This document shows positions 1 to 5,967 of a stretch of DNA of 6,207 nt, in pieces. Both the position numbers and the translations under genes were made by a program. This DNA is from a bacterium (GTDB taxonomy: Bacteria > Verrucomicrobiota > Verrucomicrobiia > Limisphaerales > J093). Numbering within the stretch: the first letter of the stretch is position 1; every line of letters begins with the position of its first letter. A model generated the notes under the pieces. The model made no database searches and was not told the origin of the DNA. It worked only from the letters and a program-made list of their open reading frames with translations. The stretch lies in assembly GCA_021784265.1 (NCBI GenBank), contig JAJXTA010000192.1, positions 1-6,207 on the forward strand, read 5' to 3'.

Positions 1-566
1 AACGCGGCTACGGCTGGGAGAAGCTCCTCTCGGAAAGGTTCTGTCAGGGGTACTGGGCGGAACGGGGACTGAAGACGGGGATCGCCCGGTTCCACAACGT
101 TTACGGGCCGCTGGGCACTTGGGACGGCGGGCGAGAGAAGGCCCCGGCGGCCATCTGCCGCAAGGTGGTCGAGGCGCTGGACACCGGCCGCCACGAGATC
201 ACGATCTGGGGCGATGGCCATCAGACCCGCAGTTTCATGTTTATCGACGACTGCCTGGAAGGGATCGACCGGATCATGCATTCCGAGGCGCTGGTTGCCA
301 CCCCGATCAACCTCGGCTCCAGCGAGCTGGTCTCGATCAACGACCTGGTCTCGATGGTCGAGGAAATCGCCCAGGTCCGGCTCCAACGGCATTACGATTT
401 GGGCGCGCCCAAGGGGGTGGGCGGGCGCAACAGCGACAACACCTTCATAAAGCAGACGCTGGGCTGGGAGCCAGCCACCCCCCTGAAGACGGGACTTGCG
501 GCCACCTACCGATGGATTCAGGAGCAATATCAGGCGCGCAAACGGGGCGCGCGCGTGGTCCATTGA
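1..566 (+). CDS. gme: GDP-mannose 3,5-epimerase-like NAD-dependent sugar epimerase (5' end cut off)
   Basis: This is the C-terminal half of an extended short-chain dehydrogenase/reductase sugar epimerase. The reading frame enters from the left edge (first full codon at base 3) and gives 187 residues before the stop. The visible start contains YGWEK, the catalytic YxxxK pair, followed by RFHNVYGPLGTW, GGREKAPAA, WGDGHQTRSF, NLGSSELVSIN and GRNSDN. These blocks match, nearly in order and spacing, the plant GDP-D-mannose 3,5-epimerase (GME). The Lys of GREK (bases 138-140) falls where plant GME has a catalytic Lys. The partner Cys lies in the missing part and cannot be checked. In the known family the enzyme uses bound NAD to oxidise C4 of GDP-mannose, invert C3 and C5, and give GDP-L-galactose (and GDP-gulose) in the cytoplasm. 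The Rossmann NAD site is outside the window. The kinase gene begins on its stop codon. Family is confident; the exact substrate is inferred. Confidence 0.88.
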   Translation, partial: RGYGWEKLLSERFCQGYWAERGLKTGIARFHNVYGPLGTWDGGREKAPAAICRKVVEALDTGRHEITIWGDGHQTRSFMFIDDCLEGIDRIMHSEALVATPINLGSSELVSINDLVSMVEEIAQVRLQRHYDLGAPKGVGGRNSDNTFIKQTLGWEPATPLKTGLAATYRWIQEQYQARKRGARVVH

Positions 567-1414
567 AGCCGCCGAGGGTGGGGGCGGCGCCGAAAGCGCC
601 CCTGGCTGCCGCCGACCCGGCGTTGGCCCGGGTCATCGGGGCGCTCCCTTACCGTCTGGCCTTGGCCGGGGGGTGGATCGACCAGCCCTTTGTGTCGCGG
701 CTAAACCCGCAGCCGCCGGGGGCGATGGTGGTGGTCTCGGTTCTACCGACGTTTCGGTTCATGGACCGGAGCGGCATCTCGACCAGCACCCGCGAAGTGG
801 CGGCGCGGCTCTGGCGCGGCCGGCTGCCCCGTCGCGATCCGGCGACGCTGGTCCGTGAGCTCTACGCCGCCGAGAATGCCGGCAAGTCTGAGCCGTCCGG
901 TTCGCAGGACATGATCGGGCTGATTTACCCTGGGGTTTCCCGGCTCGATTACACCAGTCGGGCGGAGGGCGGGGTGTTTCCGGCCGCGATTGAATCGAAC
1001 ACTGACCCCGGCGTGGCCACCTGGCTGGAGCGCGTGCTGCATCTGTTGCCCGTGGCGCCGCGGCCGGACGGTTATAATCCTCTGGGCGTGAAGCGGTTAG
1101 ACCCAGCTTGGGTCCGGCGCCTCGGTCAGTCTGGCCACGATTGCTACGCGGCCATCCTCCGGCGTGATGCGCGGGCCCTGGGCGCCTCGTTCAACGATTG
1201 CATGCGCTGCTGGGAGGCGCTTCTCCCCCAGACCGTACGGCATCCCCGGCTCACGGTTGATTTGGCGGGGTTGCTCGCCTGTTACCAGCGCCGGTATGCG
1301 GGGGCGATGTACTCCGGGTGCGGCGGGGGCTACCTGCTGGTGGTGTCCGAGGAACCGGTGCCCGGGGCTTTTCACGCCACGGTGCGGTTGGCGAGGGGAG
1401 GGAAGGGCGCATGA
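563..1414 (+). CDS. GHMP-family sugar kinase
   Basis: This looks like a cytoplasmic GHMP-superfamily small-molecule kinase of about 283 residues. Counting from the TTG at 563, motif 1 is RLALAGGWIDQP (31-42), like the R-x-x-L-A-G-G-x-x-D substrate loop. A phosphate-binding loop SGISTSTR (70-77) replaces the usual GLSSS. SGSQD (112-116) matches the G-x-QD region, and GAMYSGCGGGYL (247-258) is the glycine-rich motif 3. Known relatives phosphorylate sugars (galactose, fucose, heptose 7-phosphate) or mevalonate with ATP; the substrate here is unknown. There is no ATG before motif 1. The first in-frame ATG (725) lies behind the motif, so the start must be TTG 563, GTG 578 or TTG 623. TTG 563 forms a TTGA overlap with the epimerase stop, which argues for coupling, but no clear Shine-Dalgarno site precedes it. 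The frame is open well upstream of 563, but there it merely shadows the epimerase. The 3' end overlaps the next gene as ATGA. Confidence 0.8.
   Translation: MKPPRVGAAPKAPLAAADPALARVIGALPYRLALAGGWIDQPFVSRLNPQPPGAMVVVSVLPTFRFMDRSGISTSTREVAARLWRGRLPRRDPATLVRELYAAENAGKSEPSGSQDMIGLIYPGVSRLDYTSRAEGGVFPAAIESNTDPGVATWLERVLHLLPVAPRPDGYNPLGVKRLDPAWVRRLGQSGHDCYAAILRRDARALGASFNDCMRCWEALLPQTVRHPRLTVDLAGLLACYQRRYAGAMYSGCGGGYLLVVSEEPVPGAFHATVRLARGGKGA
1397..1401 (+). promoter_or_regulatory. Shine-Dalgarno site of the double nucleotidyltransferase gene
   Basis: GGAGG lies 9 bases before the ATG at 1411, inside a purine run (1393-1407) at the 3' end of the kinase gene. It fixes the start at 1411 and not at the upstream in-frame start at 1318, which lies within the kinase. 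It is the clearest ribosome binding site in the window; the other starts have weak or no such sites. Confidence 0.7.
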
Positions 1415-2232
1415 CCCAAGTCGTGGTGTCTGGCGGATTCGACGACTTGCGCTCCACGCACGTGCGTTTTCTCCAAGAGGCCGCTCGCCTCGGCCCCGTC
1501 TGTCTGCTGCTCTGGTCCGATGAGGCTTTCCGCCGGCTGGAAGGCCGGGCGCCGAAATTCCCCGAGGCCGAGCGGTGTTACTTGCTGCAGGCACTTCGAT
1601 ACGTGGACCAAGTCCGCGTGGTGGGAGACGGTTTCTCCCGCGACACCCTCCCCGGGGTGCCGAGCTACACGCCGAGCGTCTGGGCCGTCACGCCTGTGGA
1701 AGCTAATCGCGCGAAGGCGGCTTTTTGCGCCGCGTCGGGTTTGGCTTACGCGCCGATCCCGTCCGCTGCATGTGCCGGTTTCCCCAACGAGACCCCCACC
1801 CCGCCGCCGCCGCGGGCGGGGCGCAAGAAGGTCTTGGTGACGGGGTGTTACGACTGGTTCCACTCCGGGCACGTGCGCTTTTTCGAGGAAGTGGCGGAGT
1901 TGGGGGAGGTGTACGTGGTGGTGGGGCACGATGCGAACGTCCGGGCGCTCAAAGGGGAGGGACATCCCCTGTTCCCCCAAGAGGAACGGCGTTTCTTGGT
2001 GCAGGCGATTCGTTGTGTCGTTGCGGCGATGATCTCGACCGGCGTGGGCTGGTTGGATGCCGAACCGGAAATCCTCCGCCTGCGGCCCGACATATACGCG
2101 GTGAACGAGGACGGTGATCGGCCCGAGAAGCGGGCGTATTGCGCGCACCACGGCCTGGAGTATCGGGTCCTGCGGCGGGTGCCGAAGCCTGGGTTGCCGG
2201 CCCGCCAGAGCACCAACCTGCGCGGCTTCTAG
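1411..2232 (+). CDS. Tandem cytidylyltransferase-fold protein, first half lacking HxGH
   Basis: This 273-residue protein consists of two homologous nucleotidyltransferase halves joined by a Pro-rich linker (about 126-137). The second half (about 138-273) is a normal cytidylyltransferase-like domain: VLVTGCYDWFHSGH with HSGH at 151-154, VVGHDANVR, KGEGHPLFPQEERR, DIYAVNEDGD, and a terminal RQSTNLRGF resembling the nucleotide-binding ISTT motif. The first half (1-125) aligns with it block by block: GGFDDLRSTHVRF against GCYDWFHSGHVRF, LEGRAPKFPEAER against LKGEGHPLFPQEER, SVWAV against DIYAV. However, HSGH has become RSTH (14-17), so the first half is probably not catalytic. Members of this fold transfer CMP or AMP from NTP to a phosphorylated alcohol or sugar, releasing pyrophosphate. 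Eukaryotic CTP:phosphoethanolamine cytidylyltransferase also has two such domains, the second inactive. Here the order is reversed. Substrate unknown; the sugar-1-phosphate or phosphoalcohol made by the adjacent kinase is the natural guess. ATGA overlap implies translational coupling. Confidence 0.85.
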   Translation: MTQVVVSGGFDDLRSTHVRFLQEAARLGPVCLLLWSDEAFRRLEGRAPKFPEAERCYLLQALRYVDQVRVVGDGFSRDTLPGVPSYTPSVWAVTPVEANRAKAAFCAASGLAYAPIPSAACAGFPNETPTPPPPRAGRKKVLVTGCYDWFHSGHVRFFEEVAELGEVYVVVGHDANVRALKGEGHPLFPQEERRFLVQAIRCVVAAMISTGVGWLDAEPEILRLRPDIYAVNEDGDRPEKRAYCAHHGLEYRVLRRVPKPGLPARQSTNLRGF

Positions 2233-2246
2233 CCGCGGCCCCGCCC

Positions 2247-3290
2247 ATGCGTGGCTGGTTATCGCGCGCGCGCGCCTCGACCCCGGTCCGGGCGCTGGCG
2301 TTACTCTTACTCGCCCTGGTGGCGCTGGGCGTGGCGGCGGCGTACGCCTTGTGGGGCAACCCGGAGCTTCGTTTCTATCGGCAGGCGGCCCGGGTCAAGT
2401 TAGCGTGGTTGGCCCAGTTGCGCCACGACTACCCACACGTCGTCATCGTGTACGGAGGCTCGACCTGCGCGTTTTCCATCGACGTGGAGCGGATGCGGCA
2501 GCGCTACGGCTTGCCGGTGGCCAACCTGGGGCTGCATGCGGGGATGGAGCCCCTGTTTCTTACCGCGTTCGCGGTGGCGGCGACGCGGCCGGGCGATACA
2601 TTGGTGGTGGCGCTCGAGCCCGGGTTGATGATCACGCCCTTCAATTCCCCGGACTTAGCCGCCCAAATGGGCTTCAGCCTCGGTCACCCGGAGCTGATCC
2701 ACGCCTCGAATCTGACGGGCGAACCGATTCACTGGGCCGAGGATCTCACCAGTTTGCGACCTGGGGCGTACCATTTTTTCACGCTCTTGGGCAAGGTCCT
2801 CCTGCGTCGTCCGCTCTATCGCTATCACCCGGAGGACATTCACCCGGGCGGGTGGTTCCAGACCCAGGAACGGCGGCAACTGCCGGAGCCGGATCCGAGC
2901 CCCGCCGACCTGAGTCCCGACAGCCGCGCGTTGCTGGTTCGGCTCAAGCAATGGGGTGATACGAATCGGGTGCGGGTCATGTATTCGGTGCCGTGGATTT
3001 ATTGCGGCCAGCACGGGGAGCGGGGCATCCGTCGGCTTTACCTGCATTTCCTCCAGCAGGTCGCCCCGATCATGCCGGTTCTCAAGGACCCGACGCTGGG
3101 TGCCGACCCGCGCCCCGAGGACTTTGCCGACAGCGACGGACACCTCACGCCGTCGGCGGCGGAACGCCGCACCGACTCCTTGGCCCGCCAGCTTCAACAA
3201 CAGAGCTTCTGGACGCGGGCCGAACTGGATCAGCTCCAACGAACCGAGTTCGCCGGCCGCGCCGGGGATGCGGCCGCGCCAGGTCGCTGA
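2247..3290 (+). CDS. Membrane-anchored SGNH/AlgX-like protein of a glycan cluster
   Basis: This 347-residue protein starts 14 bases after the nucleotidyltransferase stop, so it is very likely in the same operon. The ATG at 2247 begins a short basic N-terminus followed by one hydrophobic segment (about 14-36). This is a signal anchor that would place the body in the periplasm or outside. The body shows an SGNH-hydrolase-like pattern: VYGGSTCAFSID with Ser at 72 (block I nucleophile candidate), PVANLGLHAGM with Asn 93 and Gly 95, and DSDGHLTP with Asp 297 and His 299 near the C-terminus, where the catalytic Asp/His pair sits. In this fold such proteins include alginate acetylation factors (AlgX, AlgJ) and DltD-like proteins that acylate or deacylate exported polymers. 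I do not recognise a named family and base the call on motifs. There is no visible ribosome binding site. A C-terminal tail after about 300 is polar and variable. Confidence 0.65.
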   Translation: MRGWLSRARASTPVRALALLLLALVALGVAAAYALWGNPELRFYRQAARVKLAWLAQLRHDYPHVVIVYGGSTCAFSIDVERMRQRYGLPVANLGLHAGMEPLFLTAFAVAATRPGDTLVVALEPGLMITPFNSPDLAAQMGFSLGHPELIHASNLTGEPIHWAEDLTSLRPGAYHFFTLLGKVLLRRPLYRYHPEDIHPGGWFQTQERRQLPEPDPSPADLSPDSRALLVRLKQWGDTNRVRVMYSVPWIYCGQHGERGIRRLYLHFLQQVAPIMPVLKDPTLGADPRPEDFADSDGHLTPSAAERRTDSLARQLQQQSFWTRAELDQLQRTEFAGRAGDAAAPGR

Positions 3291-3354
3291 GGTGCGGGCT
3301 TGACCGGTCGGGGGACTGGCGGCGCCCACTCGAAGGAGCGTGGCCCGCGTTCGC

Positions 3355-4161
3355 TCACTCGAGTCGGAACCGTTTCAGTCGCGTAAGTTGGCAAAGCACC
3401 AGCCAGAGGAACAGCGGGTTATTGCGCGCGTACCGGCGCCAAAGGCGGCGTGGCTCCATGCAGAGGCGGAACAGCCATTCCAGGCCGCTACGCTGAAGCC
3501 AGCGTGGCGCCTGTCGCACCCGCCCCGCGTAGAAGTCGAACGCCGCGCCGACGCCCACCATGATTTTGGTTTCCAGGCGCGGCAGATAGGCGGCCATGAA
3601 CTTTTCCTGCTTGGGTGTGCTCAGGCCCACCCAGAAAAGGTCGGGTTGCGCGTCGGCCACCTGGGCGATTAAGCGCGCCTCGTCGGCGGGAGCCAGCGGT
3701 CCGAACGGCGGCGTGAACGTGCCAACCACCCGGAGGCCAGGATAGCTCGTCTCCAGGCGCTGGCGCATTGCTTCCGCCACCCCTGGCGCGCCACCGTAGA
3801 GGAAATGGGTGCGACCGCTCCCCCGGGTCCACTCGGCCACTTCGGCGAGCAGGTCTGGGCCATAAACCCGGCCCATTTCTTTGAACCCGGCGCCCTTGCC
3901 GGCCCAGACCATGGGCATGCCATCGGGCGTGCAGAGGAAGGCGCGGTTGAGGACCGCGCGAAAGGCCGGGTCACTCTGCGCCTCGATCACCCCGTGCACG
4001 CCCGTCACACAGATGTAGCCCTTGTGGCCCTGCGCCAACGCCGCGGCGATGGCGGCGCGCGCGGTGTCGAGGTTGAGGACGCTGATCCCCACCCCTAGGA
4101 CGTTAACCCGGCGGACGCTGGTCGCGGGTTGGTTGCTCGGCGCGGTAGCCACCGCCCGCAT
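3355..4161 (-). CDS. WecG/TagA/CpsF-family glycosyltransferase
   Basis: This 268-residue protein belongs to the GT26 family. Visible markers are NVLGVGISVLNLDTA (from 20), CVTGVHGVIEA with Thr 53, TPDGMPMVW with Asp 80, YGPDLL (100-105), FLYGGAPGVAEAMRQRL (from 120), VGLSTPKQEKFM (178-189) and GVGAAFDFYAG. A basic, hydrophobic C-terminus (LEWLFRL, RRLWRRYARNNPLFLW) probably holds it to the inner membrane face. Thr and Asp occupy the positions reported to matter in TagA. The family transfers ManNAc, ManNAcA, glucose or similar from a nucleotide sugar to an undecaprenyl-diphosphate-linked sugar early in glycan assembly; the donor here is unknown. The ATG at 4161 is the first in frame. It gives a variable extension of about 18 residues before the conserved core, so a later GTG start is possible. 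The gene runs against the four-gene operon, with 64 bases between stops and no obvious terminator. Confidence 0.92.
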   Translation of the reverse strand: MRAVATAPSNQPATSVRRVNVLGVGISVLNLDTARAAIAAALAQGHKGYICVTGVHGVIEAQSDPAFRAVLNRAFLCTPDGMPMVWAGKGAGFKEMGRVYGPDLLAEVAEWTRGSGRTHFLYGGAPGVAEAMRQRLETSYPGLRVVGTFTPPFGPLAPADEARLIAQVADAQPDLFWVGLSTPKQEKFMAAYLPRLETKIMVGVGAAFDFYAGRVRQAPRWLQRSGLEWLFRLCMEPRRLWRRYARNNPLFLWLVLCQLTRLKRFRLE

Positions 4162-4473
4162 GTTGCCGGTCGGCGTTGACCTGTGAAGCCAAAAACACGC
4201 CGTGACCGGCCTCCCCCTGGGTCAGCGCCCAGCGGGATTGATGCTGGGGAAATCGTGACGAGGGCCGGGAGTCAGGCACGGTGGCGAAACTCCAGCCTCG
4301 ACCCAGAGCGCCCAGCCAGGTAGAGGTACCGCGACGAAGCCGATGACAAAGAGCAAGACCAAGGGGCGCGCCCCGGTAGGGCAGAACCGGCTGACCGCGT
4401 GGAGGCGGGACGTCCCGGTGGGGGCGGCGGCCAGACGGGGAGTGTCCGTGTCCGGGCTTGGACCGGGCGGTTT
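4162..4473. other. Divergent intergenic region, probable promoters not identified
   Basis: This stretch of 312 bases separates the glycosyltransferase (leftward) from the secreted DUF4832-type gene (rightward). Both should be transcribed outward from here. I looked for sigma-70-like boxes on both strands and found none that fits; TTGACC at 4176-4181 has no matching -10 box. GC is high throughout, apart from short stretches such as AAAAACAC near 4191. A rightward frame is open from a GTG at 4399, but its first residues look nothing like the signal peptide that begins at 4474. A short leftward hydrophobic frame in this stretch was also not accepted as a gene. No repeats, tRNA or mobile elements were seen. 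Confidence 0.5.
4217..4248 (-). repeat. Two mutually exclusive short stem-loops upstream of the glycosyltransferase
   Basis: CTGGG (4217-4221) can pair with CCCAG (4228-4232) across 6 bases. The same bases 4228-4233 (CCCAGC) can pair instead with GCTGGG (4243-4248) across 9 bases. Only one can form at a time, 57-87 bases ahead of the glycosyltransferase start, in its leader if transcription begins upstream. The stems are only 5-6 pairs in a GC-rich stretch, so chance is a real explanation. Confidence 0.3.
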
Positions 4474-5946
4474 ATGAGGGGCTGGATCGCCCGGGTGGTG
4501 ATGGTAGTGCTGCTGTTGCCGACGGCACTGGGAGCGGACGCCCCACGGGTCACCGTTCGACCGCGCGACACCGGAGAACCATTAGTCAATCCGGGTATGG
4601 GGTGGAGCTTCGCCTTTTACTCCAACTTCATCGAGAACTACGGGTCTAGGCTGGCTCCCGCGGACACGCTGGACGATTGGCCCGGGTTGTCGGTGGTTTA
4701 CTTGCGCGTGCCCTGGTCGTTTCTGGAGCCGCAGGAAGGGGAGTTCAACTGGGCGCTGCTGGACACGCCGGCGCAACGCTGGATTGCCAAGGGGAAGCGG
4801 ATTGCCCTGCGGGTTACGTGCTCAGAGAGTTGGTTGCGCTACGCCACTCCCAAGTGGGTCCAGGATGCCGGGGCAAAGGGGGTTGAGTTCGAGTTTGGCA
4901 AGGGTCCCACCCCGGGCGGACCGCTCTGGGACCCGGACTATTTGGACCCGGTTTTCCTCGCGAAACTCGACCATTTTTTGGCGGCGCTGGCACGCCGCTA
5001 CGACGGCAATCCCAACGTGGCGTTCATCGACATCGGGTCGTTTGGGATGTGGGGCGAAGGTCATACCGGCTTCAGCAGCCGGTTGGACGCCGCGCGGACA
5101 CTCGCGGTCGTCAAGCGCCATATCGACCTCCACCTCAAACACTTCCGGCATACGCTCCTATGCCTCAACGACGACGTCGCCGGGCCCGCCACCCCCGGTC
5201 GCCACTTTCCCGCGATGGACTACGCCTTGGCCCGGGGGATCACGATGCGCGATGACAGCATCCTGGTGCAACCGCCGCCGCAGTCGTGGTATCACGCCCA
5301 GATGGCGGAGGCCTTCTGGCCGCGCCTGCCCGTCGTACTGGAACACGAGCACTACGGCAGTTCGAAGGCACGCGGGGCCTGGAGTGGCGACCTGTTGCTC
5401 AAGGCGGTCGAGGATTACCACGCCAGTTACCTCTCGATCCACTGGTGGCCGCGCGAGGAGCTGCAGGAGAACCGCGACGCGATTGCCCGCATCAATCGTC
5501 GGCTGGGCTATCGCCTCCAACTGCGGGAGGTCAGTTGGCCGCGCCAAGCACCCATCGGTGCCCCGTTCGTCGTCGCCACCATTTGGGCCAATGCCGGGGT
5601 TGCACCCCTCTACGGTGGGGGTTTTTGGGCGCTGACGCTGAAGGACGATCAAGGTGGCATCGTCGCCGTGCAGGCGGATGACGGCTTTGATCTGGGGCAG
5701 CTCCAAGTCGGCCCACCAGACCAAGCGCCCGTGGTGAAGCGGCAGGCGCAGTTCGTCGTCGCCCGACGCTTGACCGATCCCCAGGGCGCGCACGCGCCGC
5801 CGACCCAGCCCGGCACGTACGCGGTGTTCGTCTCCGTCGGTTCTCCCGACGGGACCCCACGGATTGCCCTGCCGCTGGCGGGCGACGACGGCCAACGGCG
5901 CTACCGGGTGGGGGAGATCGACCTGACGCCCCGGCAGGCGGACTGA
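4474..5946 (+). CDS. Secreted DUF4874/DUF4832-type protein with glycosidase-like barrel
   Basis: This 490-residue exported protein starts at ATG 4474, whose MRGWIARVVMVVLLLPTALG is a clear signal peptide (cleavage about 20-23). The GTG at 4399 would bury it behind a Pro/Gly/Arg-rich extension, so it was rejected. The mature N-terminal part resembles a TIM-barrel glycosidase such as the GH42-like or DUF4874 group: NPGMGWSFAF, WPGLSVVYLRVPWSFLEPQEGEFNW (beginning of a barrel), AKGKRIALRV and VAFIDIGSFGMWGEGH. Glu 195 in the last is a catalytic acid candidate, and a second acidic pair lies in VVLEHEHYGSS (Glu 290 and Glu 292). A beta-rich C-terminal domain from about residue 349 (REVSWP, WANAGVAPLY, GTYAVFVSVG) looks like DUF4832. 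DUF4832 proteins are uncharacterised as far as I know; hydrolysis of a polysaccharide in the periplasm or outside is inferred. It probably shares an operon with the next gene, 21 bases away. Confidence 0.78.
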   Translation: MRGWIARVVMVVLLLPTALGADAPRVTVRPRDTGEPLVNPGMGWSFAFYSNFIENYGSRLAPADTLDDWPGLSVVYLRVPWSFLEPQEGEFNWALLDTPAQRWIAKGKRIALRVTCSESWLRYATPKWVQDAGAKGVEFEFGKGPTPGGPLWDPDYLDPVFLAKLDHFLAALARRYDGNPNVAFIDIGSFGMWGEGHTGFSSRLDAARTLAVVKRHIDLHLKHFRHTLLCLNDDVAGPATPGRHFPAMDYALARGITMRDDSILVQPPPQSWYHAQMAEAFWPRLPVVLEHEHYGSSKARGAWSGDLLLKAVEDYHASYLSIHWWPREELQENRDAIARINRRLGYRLQLREVSWPRQAPIGAPFVVATIWANAGVAPLYGGGFWALTLKDDQGGIVAVQADDGFDLGQLQVGPPDQAPVVKRQAQFVVARRLTDPQGAHAPPTQPGTYAVFVSVGSPDGTPRIALPLAGDDGQRRYRVGEIDLTPRQAD

Positions 5947-5967
5947 GAGTGTCGCGGTGCGAACGAA

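Noticed and set aside
119..562. N-terminal extension of the kinase frame from an upstream start at 119
   Set aside because: This part lies in a second frame over the epimerase, whose residues match GME block by block. The extension is Arg/Gly/Pro-rich and shows no kinase motif.
1372..2151. Long open frame of 259 codons on the minus strand
   Set aside because: It is antisense to the double nucleotidyltransferase, is rich in Arg, His and Pro, and has no recognisable motif. High GC makes such antisense frames common.
2114..2959. Plus-strand open frame of 281 codons
   Set aside because: It overlaps the end of the nucleotidyltransferase and most of the SGNH-like gene in another frame, with Gly/Arg/Pro-rich composition and no motif.
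3291..3354. Possible shared bidirectional terminator between converging genes
   Set aside because: The only candidate stem, GAGCG (3336-3340) with CGCTC (3352-3356), is 5 pairs long, has an 11-base loop, runs past this gap into the last codons of the glycosyltransferase, and lacks a T-run on either strand.
4225..4400. Short hydrophobic frame on the minus strand (contains PLVLLFVIGFVAVPLPGWAL)
   Set aside because: It could be read as a small membrane protein or a decayed gene, but there is no ATG, no ribosome binding site and a Pro-rich tail. The intergenic placement and GC bias make chance more likely.
4399..4473. GTG start of the DUF4832-type protein 75 bases upstream of the ATG
   Set aside because: The added residues are Gly/Arg/Pro-rich and would precede a standard signal peptide; ATG 4474 gives a normal exported N-terminus.
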